A DNA stretch of 64,000 nt from Bacilli bacterium (lineage in GTDB: Bacteria > Bacillota_I > Bacilli_A > RF39 > UBA660): NCBI GenBank assembly GCA_017436345.1, contig JAFSDH010000003.1, positions 1 through 64,000 of the forward strand, given 5' to 3'. Shown here piece after piece: positions 50,565 to 57,876 of the stretch. Every line of letters begins with the position of its first letter. The stretch's first letter is position 1. The notes beneath the pieces are model-generated. The model was not told where the DNA came from and did not search any database. It was given only the letters and a program-made list of their open reading frames with translations. The translations under genes were made by a program, and so were the position numbers.

Positions 50565-51113
50565 ATGAAAAAATTTAAGATTAATGCAAATGTTTTAGCA
50601 TTATTAATGTTAATTGCTTTATTTGCTGGATGGGAATATATGATTCTTGTAACAGTATTTATTTGGTGTTTCTGCGAAAGTAGTCAAAATTTAAAAAATT
50701 TAACTATAAGTGCTTTGGCAATTTATGCTGGATGTCATGTTTTCTCATTATTATGGAACATTGCTGAAGGTTGGTGTCTTTTTGGAACAGATGCTCTTGA
50801 AGGATTATTTGAAGTCCTAATTGGTTGGGAAATCGATGTTTTAGAAGCAAGTTTAAATTTAACAAAATATGTAATTATTCCAATTAAATATGCAATTAGT
50901 GTAATTGATTCATTAGTAGCGTTATTAATATTATTAACTAAATTTAGATTCGTTGTTTCTATTATTACAAATAGACCAATGACTGGTGCATTTAGTAAGA
51001 TTCAAGAATATATTAACTATTTCATTAACTTTGCTAATAGTAATTTATATGAAGATCAACCTATGAATAATATGAATGGTCAAATGAATAACGGAATGAA
51101 TGGACAAATGTAA
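50565..51113 (+). CDS. Hypothetical membrane protein with Met/Asn/Gly-rich tail
   Basis: 182 aa, family not recognised. About four hydrophobic segments (VLALLMLIALFAGWEYMILV.., ISALAIYAGCHVFSLLWNI, TKYVIIPIKYAISVIDSLVALLILL) then a hydrophilic C-terminus ending in short repeats of MNGQM/NNGMN. Four cysteines fall in or near the membrane parts. Strong AAGGAGGAG ribosome-binding site and its own terminator indicate a real, separately expressed gene. Confidence 0.8.
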   Translation: MKKFKINANVLALLMLIALFAGWEYMILVTVFIWCFCESSQNLKNLTISALAIYAGCHVFSLLWNIAEGWCLFGTDALEGLFEVLIGWEIDVLEASLNLTKYVIIPIKYAISVIDSLVALLILLTKFRFVVSIITNRPMTGAFSKIQEYINYFINFANSNLYEDQPMNNMNGQMNNGMNGQM

Positions 51114-51114
51114 T

Positions 51115-51146
51115 AAAAAAGATATTCAAAAGAATATCTTTTTTAT
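51115..51146 (+). terminator. Terminator of the 50565 gene
   Basis: AAAAAAGATATTC and GAATATCTTTTTT, a perfect 13-bp stem with an AAAA loop. Confidence 0.92.
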
Positions 51147-51204
51147 TTTAAAAAATAAATATTTAATATCTATGCTATAATAATAATATAATTGAGGTGA
51201 TTAA

Positions 51205-51705
51205 ATGAAAATTGGAATTGCAAGTGACCATCGTGGGTTTCCATTAAAAAGTAAGTTGATTAATTACTTAATAAAAAATAATTTTGAGGTAATTGATTTT
51301 GGTACAACATCTACTGCTATGGTAGATTATCCAGAATATGCTTTTAAGTTAGGAGAAGCTGTTGCTAGAAGAGAGATTGATTTTGGTATCGTTACATGTG
51401 GAACCGGAATAGGAATTAGTATCGCATGTAATAAAGTAAGAGGAGTTAGATGTGCTAAAGTTGATAATGTAAAAGAAGCAGAATTAACAAGACGAGATAA
51501 TGATGCCAATGTTTTAGCTTTAAATGGATCAATGCCATTGTATCGTGCAAAAGATATTGTTGATGTATTCTTTAAAACTAATTTTACTGGAGTTGACCGT
51601 TATATTAATCGAATTAATCAAATATTAGAATATGAAAATAATAGTAATTTAATGTTAAGAATTGGAAAAGAAAACAAGGATCAAAAAAGTAAATATGAGC
51701 AGTAA
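51205..51705 (+). CDS. rpiB: Ribose-5-phosphate isomerase B
   Basis: 166 aa, RpiB/LacAB family; interconverts ribose-5-P and ribulose-5-P. IASDHRGFPLKSKLI, FGIVTCGTGIGISIACNKVRGVRCAKV (active-site Cys) and RRDNDANVLALNGS. About 15 residues longer than usual at the C-terminus. Extended -10 TGCTATAAT (hexamer 51176-51181) upstream, GAGGTGATTAA ribosome-binding site. Bacillus ywlF lies in the same neighbourhood of prfA-spoIIR-mntP. Confidence 0.93.
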   Translation: MKIGIASDHRGFPLKSKLINYLIKNNFEVIDFGTTSTAMVDYPEYAFKLGEAVARREIDFGIVTCGTGIGISIACNKVRGVRCAKVDNVKEAELTRRDNDANVLALNGSMPLYRAKDIVDVFFKTNFTGVDRYINRINQILEYENNSNLMLRIGKENKDQKSKYEQ

Positions 51706-51886
51706 ATTTTTTCTTTATATAGCTATAACACCATTAGTTATTTATGCTTTATCATCATTAAATATAAATAGTATTTTTAAAAAGAATAAAGTAACCGCAG
51801 CATGGACATTTTATTTTTTATTAGCTATATCAATGATATATTTAGTGACAAATTGCTTATATGATGTATTTTTATATTCTATTTAA
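51695..51886 (+). CDS. DUF1146 (YwzB family) small membrane protein
   Basis: 63 aa from the ATG at 51695, overlapping the rpiB end by 11 nt. Two transmembrane helices flank SLNINSIFKKNKVTAAWTFY, with YLLVSNxxLD-like SMIYLVTNCLYDVFLYS, which matches the DUF1146 pattern. In Bacillus ywzB lies next to the atp operon and murAA-spoIID-spoIIQ, so its place before spoIIQ is consistent. Function unknown. Confidence 0.8.
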   Translation: MSSKFFLYIAITPLVIYALSSLNINSIFKKNKVTAAWTFYFLLAISMIYLVTNCLYDVFLYSI

Positions 51887-51894
51887 CTTTTTTT

Positions 51895-51938
51895 GTATAA
51901 AATAAAAAAAAGTATCCACACTTATAATGAGGTGGATA
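51895..51938 (+). promoter_or_regulatory. spoIIQ upstream element and occluding hairpin
   Basis: GTATAAAA (51895-51902), 13 bp, CCA, 3 bp, TTATAATG (51922-51929), the same spacing as at spoIIR. TATCCAC (51913-51919) and GTGGATA (51932-51938) pair perfectly; the loop holds TATAAT and the right arm holds the GGTGGAT ribosome-binding site. Confidence 0.65.
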
Positions 51939-51941
51939 AAA

Positions 51942-52577
51942 ATGAAAAAAAGATTAAAATTAAGACCATTTGTATTTCCTGTAGTCTATATGATACTTGT
52001 ATTAGTATTATTGGGTGCAGTTTATTACAATGGTCTTATTAATACTTCATATTTGGAAGAGGATTTAAATAATTTAAAATATGTTACAAATTTAGATTTT
52101 TCTGAAACAATTGAAGTATCAAAAAAAGAAGAATTAATGGTTAGACCATATACCAATGATAAGGTAAAGATTGGTAAAACATATTATGATTATCAAGAAA
52201 ATAATGAACAACAAGAAAATTCTATAATTTATTATGAAGGTACATATATTCAAAATTCAGGTGTTGATTACACTCTAAATGAGACATTTGATGTTGTTAG
52301 TTGCTTAAAAGGTACAGTAATATCAGCAGAAAAAACAGATTTAATGGGATATGTTGTTGAGGTAAGATATAACAATGATATTATTATTTCTTATCAAAGT
52401 TTATCAGAAGTAAATGTTAAAGCTGGTGATACTTTAGAACAAGGTCAAATTATAGGTAAAAGTGGCACTTCAACAATAGGTAAAGAACTAGGAAATCATC
52501 TTCATCTAGAAATGTATAAAGATGGAACTACAGTAAATCCCGAAGACTATTATAATAAAAATATTAAGGATATTTAA
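51942..52577 (+). CDS. spoIIQ: Stage II sporulation protein Q
   Basis: 211 aa, ATG at 51942 chosen after GGTGGATAAA. One membrane helix (VFPVVYMILVLVLLGAVYY, ~14-32) and an external LytM-like domain. The block CLKGTVISAEKTDLMGYVVEVRYNN, ISYQSLSEVNVKAGDTLEQGQIIGKSG and GNHLHLEMYKDG matches SpoIIQ. The first zinc ligand motif (HxxxD) is missing and only HLH remains, as in Bacillus SpoIIQ, so it is a non-catalytic channel protein pairing with SpoIIIAH during engulfment. It overlaps the mreB-like gene by one base. Confidence 0.92.
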   Translation: MKKRLKLRPFVFPVVYMILVLVLLGAVYYNGLINTSYLEEDLNNLKYVTNLDFSETIEVSKKEELMVRPYTNDKVKIGKTYYDYQENNEQQENSIIYYEGTYIQNSGVDYTLNETFDVVSCLKGTVISAEKTDLMGYVVEVRYNNDIIISYQSLSEVNVKAGDTLEQGQIIGKSGTSTIGKELGNHLHLEMYKDGTTVNPEDYYNKNIKDI

Positions 52578-53566
52578 TGAAAGATATTGGAATTGATTTA
52601 GGTACTACTAATGTTTTAATATATGTAAAAGATGAAGGAATATTACTAGATGAACCATCCGTTATTGCAATAGATACAGATACAAAAGAAGTTTTAGCAA
52701 TAGGGGAAGATGCAAATAAAATGCTTGGAAGAACTCCAAATAAAGTGAGGGCTATTAGACCATTAAAAGATGGTGTTATAGCGGATTTTGAATATACTAA
52801 TAAAATGCTAGAAGAATTTATAAAAAGAATCAAAAAGAAAAGTTCATTAAAGAAAAGTAAAGTATTAATATGTTGTCCTGCTAATATTACACAAGTACAA
52901 AAAAATGCAATGTATGAACTGGCTGAAAATGTAGGTGCTAAAAAAATATATATCGAAGATGAACCAAAAGCGGCTGCTTTAGGAGCTGGTTTAGAAATAG
53001 ATAAAGCTAGTGGTTGTATGATAGTTGATATAGGTGGAGGAACAACTGATATAGCTATTCTTTCTTTAGGATCAATTGTCGATAGTACTTCAATAAATAT
53101 TGCTGGGAATCATTTTGATAAAGCGATTATTGATTATATAAAAAATAAATATGATTTATTAATAGGAGAAAAAACAGCAGAAGAAATAAAGATTAATTTA
53201 GGTACTTTAAATGATACTAATAAAGAAAATACACTAGAGATTAAAGGAAGAAGTATTAAAGATGGAATGCCTAAAACTGTTGCTATAACAGAAGAAGAAA
53301 TAAAAGAAGCATTGCTTCCAGAAATTGCTAAAATAAATGTTGAAATAAAAAAAGTATTAGAAAAAATTTCTCCTGAGTTATCCTCAGATATTGTGGATAA
53401 AGGAATAATCATTACTGGTGGTGGTGCATTATTAAGAGGAATTGCAGATTATATAGAAGATGATATAAAAATACCTATCTATATAGCGGAAAATCCATTA
53501 AGATGTGTTGCTGAAGGCTGTGGGATAATGTTAATAGATTCGAAATATTTAGATAAAAACTGTTGA
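52577..53566 (+). CDS. mbl: MreB/Mbl family actin-like protein
   Basis: 329 aa. Bacterial actin guiding lateral wall synthesis. Phosphate-1 loop GIDLGTTNVLIY, IEDEPKAAALGAGLEI, phosphate-2 DIGGGTTDIAILSLG, and adenosine motif ITGGGALLRGI. In Bacillus mbl follows spoIIID close to spoIIQ; here spoIIQ directly overlaps it and spoIIID is absent. Mbl rather than MreB is suggested by this order, not by sequence. Confidence 0.9.
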   Translation: MKDIGIDLGTTNVLIYVKDEGILLDEPSVIAIDTDTKEVLAIGEDANKMLGRTPNKVRAIRPLKDGVIADFEYTNKMLEEFIKRIKKKSSLKKSKVLICCPANITQVQKNAMYELAENVGAKKIYIEDEPKAAALGAGLEIDKASGCMIVDIGGGTTDIAILSLGSIVDSTSINIAGNHFDKAIIDYIKNKYDLLIGEKTAEEIKINLGTLNDTNKENTLEIKGRSIKDGMPKTVAITEEEIKEALLPEIAKINVEIKKVLEKISPELSSDIVDKGIIITGGGALLRGIADYIEDDIKIPIYIAENPLRCVAEGCGIMLIDSKYLDKNC

Positions 53567-53590
53567 TAAAACTCAACAGTTTTATTTTAC
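53556..53590 (+). terminator. mbl terminator
   Basis: AAAACTGTTGA/TCAACAGTTTT, 11-bp stem with a 6-nt loop, then ATTTTAC; overlaps the stop codon. Confidence 0.82.
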
Positions 53591-53634
53591 TTTATAAAAT
53601 CAATATTATATAATTAGGGTATTGAGGTGGTAAA

Positions 53635-54744
53635 ATGTCTAATGAATACGTAATTAGAGTAATATTAATGGTAATAACAACATTTTCAATATCTGCTCTT
53701 ATAATGCCCTATATAATAAAAATTGCTCATCATATTGGAGCTTTAGATGTCCCAAGAAAAGAACAAGGAGACAGACATATTCATAAAAAAGTAACTCCTA
53801 AATTTGGAGGAATGGGTATATTTATTAGTTTCTTAATTGGATATATGTTATTTGGTGTTCATAGTGTTCAAATGAATGCCATATTAATTGGGAGTTTCTT
53901 TATAATTTTAACAGGAATGATCGATGATATTAATTCTCTTAGTCCTAAACAACAATTTTTGGGACAAACAATAGCGGCTTTAGTTATAATATTTTATGGT
54001 GGTATAACTCTAAATCATATTACTGCATTTGGATTTGACTTTCAGTTTGGTATTTTTGCTTATCCAATAACTTTATTCTTCATATTAGGATGTATAAATG
54101 TTATAAGATTAATAGATGGTTTAGATGGATTAAGTGGTGGTATTTCATCAATATTTTTCTTAACTATAGGAGTAATATCATTACTTCAACAAAGAGTAGG
54201 AACATTGGAAATAACATTGACTTTTATTATGTTAGGTTCTACATTAGGATTTTTAGTTCATAATTTTCATCCGGCCAAAACTTTTGCTGGTGAAACAGGA
54301 GCTACCTTTATGGGATTTATTATAGCAGTAATATCTTTACTAGGATTTAAAGGTGCTTTACTTACATCAGTTTTAGTTCCTTTATTAATATTAGCAATTC
54401 CAATATTAGATACTTTATTCGCTATTATAAGAAGAATTATTAAACATAAACCAATATCTGAAGGAGATAAAGATCATACTCATCATCAATTTTTAAAAAT
54501 GAACTTTTCTCAAAGAAAAACAGTTTTAATTATTTACGCAATAAATATATTATTCTCTATTGCAGCAATAATATATACGATTAAAAATGCTAAATTAGGT
54601 ATAATTATTTATATAGTTTTATTCTGTTTAGTAGTTTGGTTTGTTTTACATACAAGTATTATTAGTGATAGATTAGAAACTACTACTAAAAATATAGAAA
54701 AAAAGAGTTTAGAAAAATTGTCAATCAAAAAAAAGAAAAAGTAG
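53635..54744 (+). CDS. tagO: Undecaprenyl-phosphate GlcNAc-1-phosphate transferase (TagO/WecA type)
   Basis: 369 aa, about eleven membrane helices, MraY-like superfamily. Starts assembly of teichoic acid or another undecaprenyl-linked glycan. KKVTPKFGGMGIF, GMIDDINSLSPKQQFLGQ (DDxx), NVIRLIDGLDGLSGGI (catalytic Asp), FHPAKTFAGETGATFMGF, and the HxHHQF motif DHTHHQFLK of the WecA/TagO group. Lysine-rich cytoplasmic tail. No other teichoic genes nearby. Confidence 0.92.
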   Translation: MSNEYVIRVILMVITTFSISALIMPYIIKIAHHIGALDVPRKEQGDRHIHKKVTPKFGGMGIFISFLIGYMLFGVHSVQMNAILIGSFFIILTGMIDDINSLSPKQQFLGQTIAALVIIFYGGITLNHITAFGFDFQFGIFAYPITLFFILGCINVIRLIDGLDGLSGGISSIFFLTIGVISLLQQRVGTLEITLTFIMLGSTLGFLVHNFHPAKTFAGETGATFMGFIIAVISLLGFKGALLTSVLVPLLILAIPILDTLFAIIRRIIKHKPISEGDKDHTHHQFLKMNFSQRKTVLIIYAINILFSIAAIIYTIKNAKLGIIIYIVLFCLVVWFVLHTSIISDRLETTTKNIEKKSLEKLSIKKKKK

Positions 54745-54760
54745 AAATACTTTTTTTTCT
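54735..54760 (+). terminator. tagO terminator
   Basis: AAAAAGTA and TACTTTTT around GAAA, T8 tail; overlaps the stop codon. Confidence 0.8.
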
Positions 54761-54818
54761 TTTATAAAAATAAAAACTTATGATAAAATGGAAAATACAG
54801 CAAGAAAGGACGATGATA

Positions 54819-55544
54819 ATGATAAATTTTATTATATATGATGATGAGAAAAAATTTTTACAAAGAAATAAGAAAACGATTGATAGGACAATGATGAATT
54901 GTGATTATGAATATAGATGCTATTTATTTGATGAATATAATGATGAGTTTGAAAATATAATAAACGATAATATTGGTTTAAAGATATATTTACTTGATAT
55001 CGAAGGTAAAAACAAATCAGGGTTAGATATTGTAAGAACAATTAGAGAAAAATATAATGATTGGTCTTCTATCATTATATTAATAACTAACCACAATGAA
55101 CTAAAATATGATGCCTTAAGTAATAGATTATATTTAATGGATTTCATAAATAAACTAGATAAATGGGATGAACTATTAGAGGAAGATATAAATAGAATTA
55201 TTAATACATATGGAAGTAATAAAGAGTGTTTAGTTTATGAATTTAATCATAGTTATAAAAGAATAGAATTAAAAAATATTACCTATATTGAAAAAGAGAA
55301 AGATTCTAAAAAATGTATAATTCATACTTTGTATGGTAATCAACCTATAAGCAGTAGTATCAATGATATATTTAGCAGATTAGATAATAGATTTATCAAG
55401 ACTAGTAGAAGTACTATAATAAATATAGAACAAATTTCTGAGTATGATAAAGTAACTAATCAAATATTATTTTTAAATGGTTCAACAACTAATGATATTT
55501 CTAGATTATATAAGAAGGATGTAATTAAACATGTATTTGGTTAA
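54819..55544 (+). CDS. LytTR-type response regulator (AgrA-like)
   Basis: 241 aa. The ATG at 54819 lies 8 nt after AAAGGA; the ATG at 54813 is too close. Receiver domain: acidic pair YDDE (7-10), phosphoacceptor Asp ~60 in YLLDIEG, Lys in FINKLDKW. C-terminal LytTR domain: YKRIELKNITYIEKEKDSKKCIIHT, RFIKTSRSTIINIEQI. Overlaps the kinase gene by 14 nt. Output genes unknown. Confidence 0.9.
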   Translation: MINFIIYDDEKKFLQRNKKTIDRTMMNCDYEYRCYLFDEYNDEFENIINDNIGLKIYLLDIEGKNKSGLDIVRTIREKYNDWSSIIILITNHNELKYDALSNRLYLMDFINKLDKWDELLEEDINRIINTYGSNKECLVYEFNHSYKRIELKNITYIEKEKDSKKCIIHTLYGNQPISSSINDIFSRLDNRFIKTSRSTIINIEQISEYDKVTNQILFLNGSTTNDISRLYKKDVIKHVFG

Positions 55545-56787
55545 AAAATATGTATTTAGTGTATTATTTGCTTTGTTGAGTCTATTAATAATAAGAAAGT
55601 TAATAAATAAAAAGAGTAGTAAAAGTATAATTTATAAAATAATTTTAATTTCTATATATACTTTTATTATTTTTTTATCTAATTTTGTTACTGATATGCC
55701 ATTAAGTATAATATTAATATTTTTAGGTCTAATCTTTATAATTAAAAAACTATATACTTTAAAATTTTCTACATCTATATCAAGCAGTATTATTATATTA
55801 ATATTATTTACGATACCAAAATTAATAGATTATTTTGAGTTAAGTTCGACTATAAATAATAGTTTAAAAGAACTTATTGTATTACTTTTAGGATATATTA
55901 TTTTTCAAATACCTATCATAAAAAACTTTTTCAGAAAGTTAATTTCTAAAACAGAAGAAAATAATATAGAAATAATATCATTAATCTTTTTAATATCAAC
56001 TTTTACATTTGTATATTGTGTAATATTTTTTAATAGAAATATTGCTGTAAATAGAATGATTTTAATGATATTAGTTATTATTTTGTGTGTATTATATATA
56101 ATACATGTATATGATAAAATTAATTATTCAAATCTTATAAAAAAGTATAATAGTCTTTTAGACTATGCTAATTCATATGAAGAAGAACTAGAGCGTGACT
56201 GTTTAATACGACATGAGCATAAAAATCAATTAGCAGTAATAAAAGGAATGGTAAATGATAAAAAAGTAATTGATTATATAAATGAAATTATAAAAAGTTA
56301 TAAAGATGAAGAAAATATCTTTATAAAAGGTTTAAATATATTACCAAATGGTGGTTTAAGAGGGTTAATCTATTATAAGATTTGTACGATGAGAAGAAAA
56401 GAAATAAAATATAGTCTTGATATAAGTAAAAATATAAAAAAACATTTATTAGATATAAAGTCTGATCAAAAGAAAATTTTAACTTATATTATTGGTATAT
56501 TTTTAGATAATTCAATCGAAGAATGTGAACAAGTTAAAGATTCAAATATATCAATTGAAATGTACTACATTAACAAGAAAATAAACATTGTAATAACTAA
56601 TACATTAAAGAATAAAATTAAACTAAATAAATTAGGAGAAAAAGGATACTCTAGAAAAGGTAGTAATAGAGGTAAAGGAATTTATTTAATTAAAAAGTTA
56701 TTGAAAAAGAATAAAGAAATATCAGTTACTACTAAAATTATTAATAATTATTTTGTACAAGAAATAAAAATTGATACCAATATGTAA
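55531..56787 (+). CDS. Agr-type sensor histidine kinase (AgrC-like)
   Basis: 418 aa. About six to seven N-terminal membrane helices (to ~200) as in peptide-pheromone receptors. Then a dimerisation helix with H-box DCLIRHEHKNQLAVIKGM (phospho-His ~228), N-box FLDNSIEEC and G-box SNRGKGIYLIKKLL (HATPase_c_5). No agrB or agrD gene adjoins, and no small peptide gene was found on either side, so the ligand is unknown. Hairpin terminator after the stop. Confidence 0.9.
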   Translation: MYLVKKYVFSVLFALLSLLIIRKLINKKSSKSIIYKIILISIYTFIIFLSNFVTDMPLSIILIFLGLIFIIKKLYTLKFSTSISSSIIILILFTIPKLIDYFELSSTINNSLKELIVLLLGYIIFQIPIIKNFFRKLISKTEENNIEIISLIFLISTFTFVYCVIFFNRNIAVNRMILMILVIILCVLYIIHVYDKINYSNLIKKYNSLLDYANSYEEELERDCLIRHEHKNQLAVIKGMVNDKKVIDYINEIIKSYKDEENIFIKGLNILPNGGLRGLIYYKICTMRRKEIKYSLDISKNIKKHLLDIKSDQKKILTYIIGIFLDNSIEECEQVKDSNISIEMYYINKKINIVITNTLKNKIKLNKLGEKGYSRKGSNRGKGIYLIKKLLKKNKEISVTTKIINNYFVQEIKIDTNM

Positions 56788-56789
56788 CT

Positions 56790-56815
56790 TAAAGACTCAA
56801 AAGAGTCCTTTTTTA
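56790..56815 (+). terminator. Terminator of the two-component operon
   Basis: GACTC/GAGTC with AAAA loop and additional A-T pairs, then T6. Confidence 0.8.
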
Positions 56816-56955
56816 TACAAAAAATTACCAATTATTACCAAAAAAGGCCTCATATTAAACAAATAAGGAAATAATAAATATAACTAATAAAAAAATAGTA
56901 AAATATTTTTTGTTGAGTCGACAAAACAAAAATATAAAAAGGTGGAGGTGTAGAA

Positions 56956-57174
56956 GTGAGAGGACGTGTAAAATGGTTCAATAATGAAAAGGGCTATGGA
57001 TTTATTGACTATATTGATAATGAAGATATCTTTGTTCATTACTCGGCAATCAAACAAGATGGTTATAAGAGTTTACAAGAAGGACAATATGTAGAATTCG
57101 ATTTATTAGAGACATCAAAAGGGTATCAAGCATTAGACGTGATGGTTCTTAAAGAAACAACTACCATAAAATAG
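56956..57174 (+). CDS. Cold-shock domain protein
   Basis: 72 aa with a GTG start (AGGTGGAGGTG upstream). RNP1 KGYGFIDY and RNP2 DIFVHYSAI are present; G-R-V-K-W-F-N at the N-terminus. Binds single-stranded RNA or DNA. The ~150-bp region upstream is AT-rich and includes tandem ATTACCA copies and an imperfect palindrome around GTCGAC (56918-56923). Confidence 0.95.
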   Translation: MRGRVKWFNNEKGYGFIDYIDNEDIFVHYSAIKQDGYKSLQEGQYVEFDLLETSKGYQALDVMVLKETTTIK

Positions 57175-57190
57175 GTAGTTTTTTTTATTT
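57159..57190 (+). terminator. csp terminator
   Basis: AACTACC/GGTAGTT around ATAAAATA, then T8; overlaps the csp stop codon. Confidence 0.88.
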
Positions 57191-57225
57191 TAATGTGTTA
57201 TTATATAGTTAGGAGGATGATTATT

Positions 57226-57768
57226 ATGAAGATATCTGTAAGAGGAGACAAAATTAAAGTTACAGAAGCGATGAACAACTATGTCGTTGAAAAACTAAAG
57301 AAGATTGATAAGTATTTAGACAACCCAGATGCGGTTAGTGCTAGTGTAGTTGTAAGAGTTGAAAAACAAGGACAAAAAGTTGAAATCACTATCCCTTTAA
57401 AAAATTTCATGCTAAGAGCAGAAGAAACACAAGAAGATATCTATGCAGCTGTTGATACAATTGTAGATAAGATTGAAAGACAAATAAGAAAAAATAAAAC
57501 TAAATTGGAATCACAAGCAAAGAAATCTCGTGAAATTAAGGGATTCGCTTTTGCTTCCATTGAAGATATAGAAGAAGATGATGAAGCAGAAACTTTAATT
57601 GTTAAGAGAAAGAAAGTTGATGTAAAACCTATGAGTGAAGAAGAAGCTGTTCTTCAAATGGAATTACTAGGACATGATTTCTATTTATTTAAAGATGCTG
57701 ATACAATGAAACCTACTCTTGTATATAAGAGAAAAGATAATCAATATGGAATTATAGAAACTGAATAA
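57226..57768 (+). CDS. hpf: Ribosome hibernation promoting factor, long form
   Basis: 180 aa from the ATG at 57226 (TTAGGAGG upstream). N-terminal S30AE domain MKISVRGDKIKVTEAMNNYVVEKLKKIDKYL, a linker, and the C-terminal dimerisation domain (KPMSEEEAVLQMELLGHDFYLFKDADTMKPTLVYKRKDNQYGIIE) that makes 100S ribosomes. Directly before secA, as yvyD precedes secA in Bacillus. Confidence 0.95.
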   Translation: MKISVRGDKIKVTEAMNNYVVEKLKKIDKYLDNPDAVSASVVVRVEKQGQKVEITIPLKNFMLRAEETQEDIYAAVDTIVDKIERQIRKNKTKLESQAKKSREIKGFAFASIEDIEEDDEAETLIVKRKKVDVKPMSEEEAVLQMELLGHDFYLFKDADTMKPTLVYKRKDNQYGIIETE

Positions 57769-57779
57769 GTTTCTTTTTT
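57756..57779 (+). terminator. hpf terminator
   Basis: AGAAAC/GTTTCT around TGAATAA, then T6; spans the stop codon. Confidence 0.78.
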
Positions 57780-57876
57780 CTTTGTGCGAAAGTAACTAAA
57801 AAGGCATTTATCAGTAAAAATGCTTTAAATATCAATATTTATTTGATAAAATATTAAATATGGGGAGAGATGAACA

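Noticed and set aside
56788-56955. Search for an AgrD-type peptide gene next to the Agr-like kinase
   Set aside because: The gap lacks any ATG-initiated frame of suitable length, and the stretch before the regulator gives only a 17-codon frame without peptide features.
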